The translations under genes were made by a program, and so were the position numbers. Source: Alisma plantago-aquatica (lineage: Eukaryota > Streptophyta > Magnoliopsida > Alismatales > Alismataceae). From it: a stretch of DNA of 64,000 nt. The stretch spans positions 1,332,028,304-1,332,092,303 of the forward strand of contig OY856410.1 in assembly GCA_963693085.1 (NCBI GenBank), written 5' to 3'. Below, one piece after another: positions 11,901-24,000 of this stretch. Below the pieces are notes generated by a model. That model worked only from the letters and a program-made list of their open reading frames with translations. It did not search any database and was not told where the DNA came from. Position 1 is the stretch's first letter. Each line of letters starts with the position of its first letter.

Positions 11901-13328
11901 GGGCATCAGCCAATTGGGCTAAAGTGGGTTTACAAGATCAAGAAGGACTCGCATGGCGTCATCACCAAGTACAAAGCCCGCCTCGTGGCAAAAGGTTATG
12001 TGCAGCGTGCCGGGGTGGACTTTGATGAGGTTTTTGCCCCGGTGGCTCGCCTGGAGTCGGTACGGTTGCTTGTTGCACTTGTCGCTCACAACAACTGGCA
12101 GGTGCATCACATGGACGTGAAAAGCACGTTCTTGAATGGGGATCTGGAGGAGGATGTCTACGTCTCCCATCCGCCCGGGTTTGTCATCGATGGATGTGAG
12201 CATCAGGTCCTGAAGCTTCGCAAGGCGCTCCATGGTCTACGTCAGGCCCCTCGGGCATGGAATTCCAAGTTGGACATTAGCCTCTTGTCGCTGGGATTCA
12301 AGCGAAGTGAGTCGGAGCATTCTATATATGTGCGCACCGACACCAGAGTACTGATGGTAGGGGTCTATGTTGATGACCTCATTATCACAGGTGCGCATCA
12401 GCCCCACTTTGACAGGTTCAAACTCGAGATGAAGCAACATTTCAAGATGACAGACCTTGGTTTGCTGAGCTATTACTTGGGCATTGAGGTACACCAGACA
12501 GACGAATCCATCACTCTCAACCAATTAGCTTACGCAAGGAAGATCTTGGAGAAGGCTGAGATGGCAGGATGTAACCCCTGTTATGCACCCATCGAGGCAC
12601 GCCTCAAGCCCAACAAGGAGTGTACAAGTCCACCGGCTGATGCCAAGCTCTACAGGCGTATTGTTGGGAGTCTGCGCTACCTAGTGCATACCCGGTCGGA
12701 TATCTCCTTTGTCGTCGGCTACATGAGCAGATTCATGGAGAAGCCCACTAATGAGCACATGAATGTTATCAAGCGACTGTTGCGATATATTGTAGGAACT
12801 CCAAACTATGGTTGTCGTTATGTGAAAGCACAGGAGGACCAGCAGCAGCTACTTGGCTATAGCGACGCTGACTACGTTGGGGAGGTCGATGATCGAAGGA
12901 GCACGTCTGGCATCATCTTCTTCCTTGGCACGAGCCCAATCAGCTGGCAATCTCAAAAATAGAAGGTTGTGGCCATGTCATCATGTGAGGCTGAATACAT
13001 AGCTGCGGCTACCGCAACATGCCAAGGGGTTTGGCTGGGGAGACTCCTCGGGGATCTTCTTCAACGACCACCATCGCCAACTGCTCTTCTCATCGATAAC
13101 AAGTCGGCCATTCAGTTATGCAAGAATCATGTGTTCCATGACAGGAGCAAACACATCGAGGTCAGGTACCACTTCATTGGTGAGTGTGTGGAATCTGGGA
13201 AGGTCCTCGTCGACTTTGTTGCCACTGAACTGCAGCTGGTAGACATCTTCACGAAGCCACTTTGGCGCACCAAGTTTGAGGAACTGCGCTCTCGGATGGG
13301 CATCTTCAATACCAAACAGCACAACTAG
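8926..13328 (+). pseudogene. Copia gag-pol polyprotein, inactivated
   Basis: A single frame can be followed from 8,926 (the true start may be the ATG near 9,049) to the stop at 13,326. In order it contains a gag domain; a CCHC zinc knuckle (9,790-9,831); an aspartic protease with DTGASNH (10,144-10,164); a pre-integrase domain (about 10,530-10,660); an integrase with its Asp, Asp, Glu triad at 10,729, 10,918 and 11,026; a reverse transcriptase (about 11,880-12,600) with intact YVDD at 12,366-12,377; and RNase H (about 12,850-13,230). It is broken by TAG at 9,124, 9,706, 10,660, 11,008, 11,661 and 12,960, TAA at 11,185 and 11,466, and TGA at 11,538. A 14-bp tandem duplication at 11,396-11,423 shifts the frame. 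The codons are GC-richer than the surroundings. Gag and pol share one frame, as in most plant copia elements. Confidence 0.95.
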
Positions 13329-13342
13329 ATTAGGGGATGATA

Positions 13343-13666
13343 TGTTGTAAATAATCTCGTTGCTTGGTAGTTAGCTCATTCCTATTTTTTCAGTTCAGTT
13401 TGTTTACCAAGTCTGGTCCACCCAGAAGCCCACGAGTTGTGTGAGTGTTGAACGTGCTGAGTCCACGACGTGGTCTAACAACGTTTACTGGTCCGTGGGA
13501 TAGCACGGGTAAACCGGATCGCAGTAAGCCATGATAGTTTTCCCTTAAGCATAAATAAGAAGGAAGAAAACAGAAAAGCAGCAAGTTGTGCGCTGCACCA
13601 TATCTCTGTGTTCACCGTGTTCGCGTTGAGTACTGCAGCTCCTCCACGCCGGAGTAGTTGTTAAAA
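13343..13666 (+). repeat. 3' LTR of the copia element
   Basis: It begins TGTTGTAAATAATC after a purine tract (TAGGGGATGATA) and ends just before the second GAGGA target copy. It lacks 15 bases present in the 5' LTR and has no hAT insertion, so it serves as the uninterrupted reference for that site. Confidence 0.95.
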
Positions 13667-13990
13667 GAGGACAGGTCCTGGTATATGTGGAGGACGTATG
13701 GGTGGGTTAGGAGGAGCATGACGTAGGCTGGGAGGAGGGAGGCCGCATATCCGTTGAAGGCAGTGGTGTAGGAGTTGTGCAAGCGGGCTTGTGGCTGTAT
13801 GTCGTCACTGGATAGGGACTGTAGTTGGGCGGCATACATCAGTGGAGTATCTCTCCGATTTCTAGACGGTGTCATGTGACGATGCACGTCACACTGTCTG
13901 AATTGGGGTGGTAGTTACACTACACGGAAGTCACAGTGACAACGGGGGAGGAAAAATAGGAAGGGGAAAAGAAACTCATCTGTATCAGGA
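13667..13990 (-). pseudogene. Subtilase pseudogene, propeptide part
   Basis: On the minus strand the frame ending at the copia junction encodes YAAQLQSLSSDDIQ and LHNSYTTAFNGYAASLLP, then PYVLHIYQDL. This is the inhibitor-I9 propeptide of plant subtilases, in which a tyrosine-rich (Y/H)SYTxAFxGFAA block is followed by a V(L/V)xVxxD block. With the GAGGA duplication counted once, the next bases are those of the 6,571-6,840 part, with a frame change near the junction. The hydrophobic residues encoded near 13,950-13,985 (FLFPFLFFLP) may be the remnant of the signal peptide, but a stop separates them from the propeptide. The functional protein would be a secreted or vacuolar protease; this copy encodes none. 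No introns are seen, as is usual for this family. Confidence 0.8.
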
Positions 13991-15934
13991 AGAGGGGGTG
14001 GCGTTCTGGACTCGGGGCAAAGAAGAGTCGGGCATTGGGAGAGCATGAACTGTGTATGCCGTGCTACTCCCAGGGGGGTGTAGAATATGTTTATACTACT
14101 CAGGCCGGACTGCTGTGTCGCTGGAGTGAAACTCCCAATGTGAATTTTGTCAAAACAAATATAGGATTGCACATGTTGATAGTATTGAAATCCTATCCTA
14201 CATTGAGTCCCGCAAACCAAACGGGCCCTTATAGTACACGAAACAGCAATAGGTACATAAGACACGTCGCTTCCACTCACAACCAGTCGGCATGAAAGAC
14301 AATGAACTTGGCTCGAATATTCTATGACAACAAGGTCGCCACAATTGTATGAGAGACCTGAAAGGAGGTTTTCCAGTTGCCAACTTAGCTGCTCGAATAT
14401 CCTATCACCATCACCTTTAACGGTCTAGAAGGCCCCGGCTCTCATCATAGTCGCGGGATCTTAAAATGGAAAAATGCATGTGGTTGTAACACGTTGGGTT
14501 GTGGCTCCCGCAACTAGTCAGAACCACACGCTATGTGATCAGGATAGAGGACTTATTGGGTTAGATGAGTTAGAATGCAAATAGGAATATATTTCAAAAC
14601 GTAAGGGGGCGGCTCTACCCATCTTATAATTTCAGTACCAACTATATTGTACAAGATAACTTTTGAATGATTTTCTCAGTTATATTTTATTTTATTTTAT
14701 TGACTCATAAAATTGTTGTATTCTAATTGGAAGAGTCTGGGAGGTATTATATGAGTTTTTAATATTTTACATTACAATTAGTCTTGTTGCCATCCAAAAA
14801 GGATTGGCGGTGTAACTTGTTCCCCATCTGCCGTCTATCTAATTGTAATTGTTTTTTAAAAGAATCTAATACAAATGACTATTGGTTAAAAAAATAGTCT
14901 TTTGTTCTAATAAGTTAGCCGTCTAAGAGCACATAAGAGTTCAAGTAAATTGTTTTTATTTAGTTTTATAGATTACAAATTGACTGTTTCATATTTATTA
15001 AGTATAAGAAAGAATGTGCAAGATTTTCTCATTCATTTCTGGATGCAATTCTTTCAATCAATTTTGAAATTATAAATAATTTTTGCGAAACTATATAGGA
15101 TAAAGAAGTTAGCGGAGCATTTTTTCTACTCCTTCCATTTTCCTAAATAACTAAATACTTTTTCGGTTCCAATCTAAAATGTGAAAATTTTGGAAGGCTT
15201 ATGAGATTTTCTTATTGATAGAAGGAACACTCTTCTCCTATATATAGAAAAGGAGGCAAATACAAGGAAATCAAATTTAACCTTAATGGGCCAAGAAGCT
15301 CATAGAATATAATAAACTAAATAATAATTATTCTAACATATACTATATAGAAAAAGAAACTATGAGGCATAATATGAATTATTTTACATTTTTACATTAT
15401 GTTCTTGTATAGATTATTGAGTTCTAGTTGAAGAAATTACATTATTAATACAAGTAGCAATGAAATGATACTTCAATACTTGTACTCCCAGAAGTTTGAA
15501 CTAAAGTATCCACAACTTCATCTCTTAATTATTAGCAAAACTCTTATAATATCTATTTCAGAGGAATGATTCCAGAATATTTTTTATCAACACTAGGTGT
15601 GCTAAATCAATGAGAAGTTGGGATGCGATAGACGGCCACACTAAAGAACGAACAACTTTGCCAAAAAGACCAACTTCGTCATTCATAAGTACTAAGTGTA
15701 CAATGCATTAAATATAAATTTTCAGATACAAGCAATGACCTAGATGAGCTGGGTCAAACGGGATGTTAACATTAAATTAGTGCATGAGGCAATCATGGAC
15801 CGCTATGACAATGTTTCGTCTATTACATTCTTTTGAATTTGAATACATTTAGAAATCGAATTGGGTAAATGTCATGTTTTGAGAGTATGACCTAAGAATT
15901 TTGTTAGTTTATGATTTTTGTATAGAGAGAAGTT
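13991..15934. other. Intergenic stretch, nothing firmly recognised
   Basis: No gene is supported. At 14,211-14,230 there is AACCAAACGGGCCCTTATAG, whose inverse resembles the GGGCCCGTTTGGTT end of many plant Tourist/Harbinger or hAT MITEs, but I find no matching inverted end nearby. The rest is AT-rich. Confidence 0.3.
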
Positions 15935-16720
15935 GAGGGATGTAAGAGAAACAAAGGGAGGAGAAAAGTAATGGGAATAGAGACAAGTAAGAAATAGGAG
16001 GTAGGGAAGAGGGAAGTAGTAGGAAGATAATGGAAAAGGAGGAAAATAGGAGAGAAATAGCGGAAAAAGAAAAAAAGGGGCAAGGAGGAGGGAAGGTGGA
16101 GGGAAATATGGGAAAAAAGAGAAGTCGAAGAAAGAAATTAAGCGGGGAGATTAGATGAGAGAGAAAATGAGGGATGTAAAATGGAGGAGAGTAGGGATGA
16201 GAGTGTGGGAAAGAAAAATAGGAGGTTGACATATCACATTAATATAAAAGAAAGAACATTACAACATTCATGGAATACAAAGTTAGAAAAATGTCTTATA
16301 TAAATAAAAACATATCGTAAATATCTAACACACTATTTAACACAACACATATTTATTTGAAGTATAAATGTGTATGTGAATGTATAAAATTTATTTGAAC
16401 ACAAAACAAAAAAGTGTACAAAAATAAGAAGGATGAGGAAGGAGTGAGGTAGTAGAAATATAAAAAAATACAATAATAATATTTAGAGTAGTTGGATGAC
16501 AGAGAATTAAAAAATAAGAGAAAGGGAAGAAGGAAGGAGGGAGAGGTAGAGATGAGCGAGAAGGAAGTGGGGAGGTAGAGATGAGAGGGAAACATAGGAA
16601 GGAGGTAAGAATTAGAAAAGGAGAAGGGGTTGGGATAAGAAAGATGAGGTTGAGAATACTCATTAATGTGTAATAAAACACATTATAACCTACATGAAAC
16701 ATAAAGTTTATATAATATTT
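15935..16720. repeat. Diverged tandem repeat rich in GA
   Basis: Two stretches dominated by A and G on the plus strand (about 15,935-16,230 and 16,430-16,650) are each followed by a similar AT-rich tail (CATTAAT..., then ACATTA(C/T)AAC, then ATG(G/A)AA and AAAGTT). This suggests an old tandem duplication with a unit of about 450 bp. Long open frames on the minus strand are an effect of the pyrimidine-rich composition. Confidence 0.45.
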
Positions 16721-17537
16721 TAAACTAGGAACACTTTATATAGTAAAATTACATTAAAATGTGTATATAATCATAAAATACTTATAAAAAATTAGTTATA
16801 AATAGACGTGTAATATGTATTGGTGATGACAAAGTTATGTGAGTACATAACAAAAAAGGTCCCAAAACCAATCAAGATATAGGATTACACATTGGCATGG
16901 CAACAAAAATAGTATTTTGATATATTAAATATAACTACAATTAAAAATATATTTGAAAACTAAATAAGTATTATAAAATACATTAAACACAATGTTGCTT
17001 TCCATTTTAATGAAAATATGTTGTTGTTAGTGATTGATGTGTAATCTCATATATAATATTTTATTTTCTATATTTGTGGCACACTGATCACATCAAAGAG
17101 AGATTACTCAAACATAGAATTATCAACTAACAACCATATTACCATAAAATAGGGTAAATGAAAATCATTCTCAGATAATCATCTTTAGCGGAAACATATA
17201 CATCAGAGTTCACAAACATTGGAACATGTATCAAATATCATATCACAAAGGTTTTAAACATCACTGTACAGCACCATGTTTCCAAAAACATGATAAAAAA
17301 GATAACATGGCCGCATATACAACCCTACATGTACAACCATGTCATACTTGCCAAAAACCTCGTATTGATGTACAACATCTACAAAACACCGCCATGGACC
17401 TCAGAGTTTAGGGGTGACACATAAGACTCTACTACAAAACACTAGCAGTATATCCAACTTTCAACAGCTATTGAGCTCCTTGTTGCTCTTCCACAACTGC
17501 ACAATCTCTACCACATTGTGAACGACCACCTAAAAGA
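16721..17537. other. AT-rich stretch left of the gypsy element
   Basis: No gene is seen. The U5 end of the adjoining minus-strand LTR may extend into 17,215-17,537. The LTR copies stop matching at 17,538, but the second copy is cut by a deletion exactly there, so the true boundary cannot be fixed. Confidence 0.3.
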
Positions 17538-20500
17538 TGTGGAAACCCACAGGGTGAGACCAACATCCTAGCAAGAGATATAACTCTCTTCCAACAACTA
17601 TTGTTAACACACATATGCCTTAAACATGAAAGTAACATCAATAACAGGATGACAAGATTCCACTAAATGAACAAGTAAACTAATAACACAGATTAAGATG
17701 GTTAAGCATCTATAACTGATTTGTAGAATATTATATACTTTTAGAAAGAATATGAAGAACATGTATAAAAGATAACAACTAAGAAGTATAAGAAACAATG
17801 CAAAGGGGAACATACAATGTGAGTCGTATTTAACCCTAAGCAAATATACTATATGGTTGTATTATGTCTTTTATGCCCCATGAAGATGAGGTATATCACT
17901 CATACACCAACTGGCCACTACTAAGTCGAAATCAGTGCTATACAAGATCTAGGAGAGTTGCACTCCTCTGATCTCCCACATCCTTGGTCAGTACGAGTCT
18001 GCCACAGTGACATATAGAGTCCAACTACAAAACTCCCTAGTCATACTTGGTATGTAGGCACATCACTAGTAACTAGTATATACAAACTCAATCATCTGAA
18101 GTACAACTACAATGGTCCTCTATCACATCATATATACTGAGATACAACCACAATTGTTCTCCTGGCAAGACATGACCGCAGTCATCCTCCATAACTTGTA
18201 ATTGTGGATGCAAGGATATACCCTCAGCTTGCACCCCCACATATTCAACAATATACGCTCTGAGTTTCCTTTATGAATTACTTGTTTCATGATCCAACAA
18301 GTATTGACACTGAAGATGGATCAATGGTTCTAGGCAACTATATGATTAGGGTTTCAATTGATTAATTATTTTCGATTGGGTATTTTTTAATGCATCAATC
18401 AAGTTACAATGTATAAACCCTAAACATATTTTTCAAATATAAGGGTAGATTGCAATGTCGGAAGAGATAAAATGTATTACTCATAAAGCTATCACATAAT
18501 CACATGCTACAGTCTCACTGTCATACACAAGGTCATCAACATTATATAACCATCCCTTATCACATCATCAGAGGATGTCACCTCACACTACTCACAAAGC
18601 CATCCTTAAGGTCATCAGACCATTCACATTGTTCCTATTCTGAAAGGGAACAACATTAGCTAACCAAGCCTCATCAAGGTTCATAATCATCACCTTGTGT
18701 CACATAAGAGATACCATAGCAATCATAAGCTATGAGGTTCATTCAACCTACAACATAGGGGTTACACCAATACGAAAGAGAAAATACTTCAAAACATGCT
18801 AATCATTCAAGCAAGTAAGCATTACATTATGTATTCAAGATTAAGGTTAGGGTTTCTCATAATTAACTGATTAGGGTTTCCATAACAACATATAACATTC
18901 AACCCTAATGTCACTACTTCTCACATTCACCGTCATCACTAAATAACAACACAAATCAACCATGTGTCTAGGGATTACCATCTACCGAAGGGGATCTAAG
19001 TCCTAAAACTATGTGATCGAAGAGAACATATCAACATTGCCAAATACCATTCCCAAAGAAAGTGATCAAAGATACAACCATCCCCCCTTCAATCGAAGGG
19101 AACACAAGACACCTTCGATCGAAGAGAAATGCAAACATTGCACCTTACTCAAAGAGGACAGCAGCACACTCAGGTCAAAGGGAAAACTAGGTCATGCGAC
19201 CAAAGAGAACAAAGACTATCACATCGACTAAAGAATAAGGGATCATCTAGAGACCTCTCAAGGAAACCATTTTAGCGACCCTAATTCATCTCAAACCTTC
19301 AACCAGTTGGACCATATCATGAAGAACATTAGGAAACATAAGACCATTGTCAAATCATGATCAAAATAGATGGTTCACCAACATGAACCTAATATCTCAA
19401 GGAGTGAGGTACATTAAGGAAATCATCATCCAAATAACTAGAAACTCGATCACCAAAGCATAGGGAAAATCAAACCATGATCGTGAGGGAAAACCAACAT
19501 TTCAAAACATCACATGTATCCAAAATATACATTAGTAATAGAGAGAAAATAGAACCAAGACATAGGGAAAAACCATTGTCCTAAAGGATGCATGTAAGAG
19601 CCAACATTTCCACCATCCATAAAACATCGGGTACAAGACTTAGGGTTTAAGAGAAAGAGATAATCTATGCAAGATTACTATAAAATCATAAACCCTAAAA
19701 TAAGGTATCATCATCAAGCATCTTATAATCTCATTTAGAAATAAGAAAAACTTGGATACAAGATTAAGGTGCAACAATAGTATTGAAGAGTGTTATACAA
19801 CCCTCCTTGAGGTAAAGATCAACTCCAAAATCCAAGAAGCTCCATGAAAGAGAAGAAAAACCAAGCTTGGATCAAATCCATGGACAAGAAAGATCACTTC
19901 AAGATAAGAAGAACTAACCAATATCAAAAGGTACACAAAGAAGATAGGGTACAAACCCTAAGACAAAAAGAAAGGGGAAAAGAGGAGATCTCCATCTCAC
20001 ATAGGTACTATCATGGAAAACTATGGATTCGACCTCTATTGGAGAAAAGTTCCTTAAGAAAATCACTATGGAGAACCATGGTTTGGCCAAGACAAGAAAA
20101 TGAGGGTTGGGTTTCAAGAAAAATTAGATCTAGAAAGATAAACCACTTGCCAAACATAAGGATCAATAAAGGAAGAAGCTCCAACCCTAGATCACCACAT
20201 TCTAGGGTTCGACCACCTTGCTCCACGGTCGAGTTCCTTCTCTTCCAAGAACCAAAGAGGGACGAGCTTCAAGCAAGAGTAGAGAAAGAGAGGATGCAAC
20301 AAAGGATATTTTGATGCAAGGAGGGAGGTATACATATATATCCAAGGGTAGCAGAGAGATAAGGAAGGACGGGTGTCCAACTAAGCATGCCACTTGTCCA
20401 TCAAAGAACCTCCATGCAAGCACTAAACATGCACATACGACAAGGGTCTTTAAAACCAAAGAAGGTCAGAGACCTCACTTGATCGAAAGCACCATCGCTT

Positions 20501-21064
20501 GAAGAAGAACATATCCCTCTAGGCTCATCGGTTAAGGGAACATTTACGACCAAAACACATCAAACCCTAGGTATCTTAGTGACCAAAGAGGGGGGTTCAA
20601 GGCATCTTCGATCAAAGAGAACATAAGAACACCCCAAAACCTCTTCGACTATAGAGGTTAGAACCAAGAAAACATCAAGATGGTCACTAAAAACCAAATC
20701 AAAGGGTTAACATTCAAACAAGGTCAACCATCCAGACAAACCATTAAAGCAAACCCTAAACATCCCCTCATGGTTCCATCTCAACATCCAAGGTGCAACA
20801 AGGCACCCACAACATCATTCTCTTTATATTGATGCTAAAACATAGAAGGCACAGAAAAACCTCAACATGGGTAAATTATAACTTGGTCCAAAACAAGCAC
20901 ACACATAGCATAACTAGCTCAAACATCATCCAAATGGGACCAAACTGAAGACATAAGCATGTCACATGTTATTAAATTGTCTCAAGAGATTAGATTAAGG
21001 TTCTAAGCATCTTATTGAGAAAAAAAAGTAAGATCAACTACTAAGCTAGGTTAGTGGTCCTACA
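17538..21064 (-). repeat. 3' LTR of the Tekay-like element
   Basis: It aligns throughout with the 25,151-31,919 copy. The minus-strand start TGTAGGACC is at 21,064. It contains repeated short motifs of the form GATCGAAGAGAAC or GACCAAAGAGAAC (about 19,010-19,240 and 20,480-20,660). An open frame at 19,844-20,314 has no recognisable domain and is not conserved as a frame in the other copy. Confidence 0.85.
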
Positions 21065-24000
21065 ACTGTTAACCCTTAATAAGGATGTCACCCCTAAAAT
21101 CCTACGCAAAAAGAGATAGATTCTCCCTACACATCTAATCATCCAACTCCCACATGGCTTCCTCCATGCCACAATGATGCCACGAAACCTTAACCAACAC
21201 TATATCCTTCTTCTTCAACTTCTCCACCCTTCTATTTAAGATCAATACATGACCCTCCACATATGACACGTCCTACTCCAACTCAACTCCCATAGGATGT
21301 AGCACCAATTCTATGTCAGAGTGACACTTCCACAAAATAGAGACATGGAAACCTGGATAAAACCTAAGCAACTTAAGTAGCAACTCGAAGTTATAAGACA
21401 CCTCCCCATCACGTGATACCACAGGGTAAGGTCCTATATATCTGGGAGCCAACTTACCCTTCTTCCCAAACCTCAACACTCCTTTAGAAGAGAGACCTCA
21501 AGATACACCTTGTCTCCCACTTCGAACTCCAACGGCCTACGAAGATTATCAACATATGACTTCTTCCTATCCTGGGCTGTCTTCAACTATTGCAGTATCA
21601 TCTTGATCTTCTTTGTGGTCTAGTGTACAAGCTTAGGACCCAAAGCTAATACTCAACCATTTCATACCAAAACAACAGAGACCTACAACATCTCCCATAC
21701 AAATATTCATAAGGTTCCATGTTGATACTCCTCCAATAGCTATTTTTGTAGGCAAACTCTATCAAACTGAGTTGCACATCCCAACTGTCCAAAAATTACA
21801 TAACACAAGCCTAAATAGATCATCCAACATCATATATTCCTCTCATACTGGCCATGTATCTGTGGGTGAAATGCCATAAGGAATACCAATTGTGTCCCCA
21901 TGGTTTTATACAAATGTTCCCAAAAATGACTAGTATATTGAGTACCTTTGTCGGACACTATCGATTGGAACAATGTGCAAACGCACTATCTCATCAACAT
22001 ACGCATGTGCCAACTTCTCAATTGTATACATTGTCTTCATGAGGAGGAAGTGTACTAACTTGGTTAACCTATCCACTATCACCCAAATGGAATCATGACC
22101 TTTGGCTATCCAAGGAAGACCAACCACAAAGTCCATCATGATATAATCCCATTTCCACTACAATATAGGAAATCGTTGTGATGTCCCTATAGGTTTTTGA
22201 TACTCGGCCTTAACATCTTGACATAGATGACACTTTGCCACAAACTCAGCCACATCATGCTTCAAGCCAAGCCACCAATAAAGATCCTTCAATTTATGGT
22301 ACATCTTGGTACTGCCTGGATGCATGTCATACATCAAAGAGTGAGCCTCTTCCCGAATCATAATTCCTCAGGTTATCAACATCAGGAACCGCTGCTCTAT
22401 TGCGGTAAGACAATGTCCCATCCTCTGACACATGGAAGCCATCATGCTTCTCGTTGCCAAACTCTGCTCAGATTTGTTCTATCACAATATCAACTCTCTA
22501 TGCATCTTTGATATGCTGCCTCCACATAGGCTTCACCTATAATTGTGCTAACAATCGTACCAACAAGGATACTTCTAACTTCATGTTCATCTAATGTAAG
22601 GTCACCAACATATTTCTCTTATGGAACACCAAAGAACATGGTTGTGCCTTATCAACAGATGATGGTGTAGAAGACCTCCTACTAAACTCATCTATCACCA
22701 CGTTCTACTTCCCTAAATGGTAGTTTGTTGTGCAATCATAATCCTTGATCAACTCCATCCAACATCACTTTTGCATGTTCAACTCCTGCTACAAAAAGAT
22801 GTATTGTAGGTTCTTGTAGTCGTTGAAGCTCTGGCATTTCTCACCATAAAGGTAGTGTCTCCAAATCCTCAAAGCATGGACCACAACTACAAGCTCTAGA
22901 TCATGTGTCAGGTAATTCTCCTCGTGTTTCTTAAGTTGTCCTAAAGCAAAAGAAATAATGTTCTAGTCTTACATCAACACACATCCCAAACCATTGCTCG
23001 ACACATCACAGAAGATGATATAGTCTTTCCTTTGTTCTAGAAGAACCAACACCGGTGCACTAGTAAACTTCTTGTTCAAAAGTTGGAATGAACAATGATA
23101 GTGTCATCCCAGATAAATGGTACACATTTCCTCATCATCTTTGTTAGGGGTAACACCACTACGCTAAAGTTCTTGATAAACCTCTTGTAGTAGCCTACCA
23201 GTCCAAGGAAACTATAAACCTCCATCAGTGTCTTAGGCTTCTCCCAGTCTAGCACTGACTCCACTTTTTTAGGATCTACACGAACACCTTCAACAGATAT
23301 CACGTGCCCAAGGAAAGACACCTACTTTAGCCAAAACTCACACTAACTGAACTTGGCATACAACATTTGCTGTCTCAACAAGCTCAATTCATGTTGTAGA
23401 TGTTGCTCATGCTACTAGATGTCTCTAGAGTATATAAGGATGTTGTCGATGAACAAAACTACAAATTGTTCAAAATAAGGCTTGAACACTCTATTCATCA
23501 AAACCATGAACGTTGTATGTGCATTATTTATCCCAAACAACATAACCACGAACTCGTAGTGACCATACCTAGTCCTAAAAGCTGACTTGGGTATGTCATC
23601 TACCTTAGTTCACAACTGATGGCACCCTGATCTTAGATCTATCTTAGAGAACACTGCAACACATCTCAACTGATCAAATAGGTCATCTATCTGTGGGAAT
23701 GGGTACTTGTTCTTGATTACCACCTTGTTCAACTTCTAGTAGTAGATGCACAACCTCATAAAATTATATTTCTTCTTTACAAACAACTAGGACCACCCCA
23801 AGGGGAAGTGATCAGACTTACAAAGCCCTTCTTTAGCATCTCTTATAGCTACTTCTTCAACTCCTACATCTCAATCGATGCCATCCTATTTGGTATTTGT
23901 TCTATCGATTGTGTACCCAAAACTAAATTGATCTGAAAGTCAATCTATCTAAGAGGGGGGAAACTGGGAAACTCATCAAGAAATGCATCTTCAAATTCTA

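Larger units (their letters stand above)
6841..13666 (+). mobile_element. Short-LTR Ty1/copia retrotransposon with both LTRs
   Basis: The two LTRs (339 bp without its insertion, and 324 bp) begin TGTTG(C/T)AAATAATC and are about 95% identical by eye. They end TAACA (5') and TAAAA (3', the CA end mutated). The element is flanked by the 5-bp target duplication GAGGA (6,836-6,840 and 13,667-13,671). A degenerate initiator-Met tRNA primer site follows the 5' LTR, and a purine-rich tract precedes the 3' LTR. One long gag-pol frame runs between them in the copia order protease, integrase, reverse transcriptase, RNase H. It landed inside a subtilase gene on the opposite strand. It cannot make its polyprotein because of nine stops and a frameshift. 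Confidence 0.95.

Noticed and set aside
14211..14230. Harbinger or hAT MITE end
   Set aside because: The GGGCCCGTTTGGTT-like end is present once. No inverted partner or target duplication was found within a few hundred bases.
15909..16702. Hydrophobic Pro/Ser/Phe-rich minus-strand open frames
   Set aside because: They come from the pyrimidine strand of the GA-rich repeat and have no recognisable membrane-protein pattern or conserved motif.
19844..20314. 156-codon open frame in the gypsy LTR
   Set aside because: It lies inside an LTR, is not preserved as a frame in the second LTR copy (about 30,650-30,990), and has no known domain.
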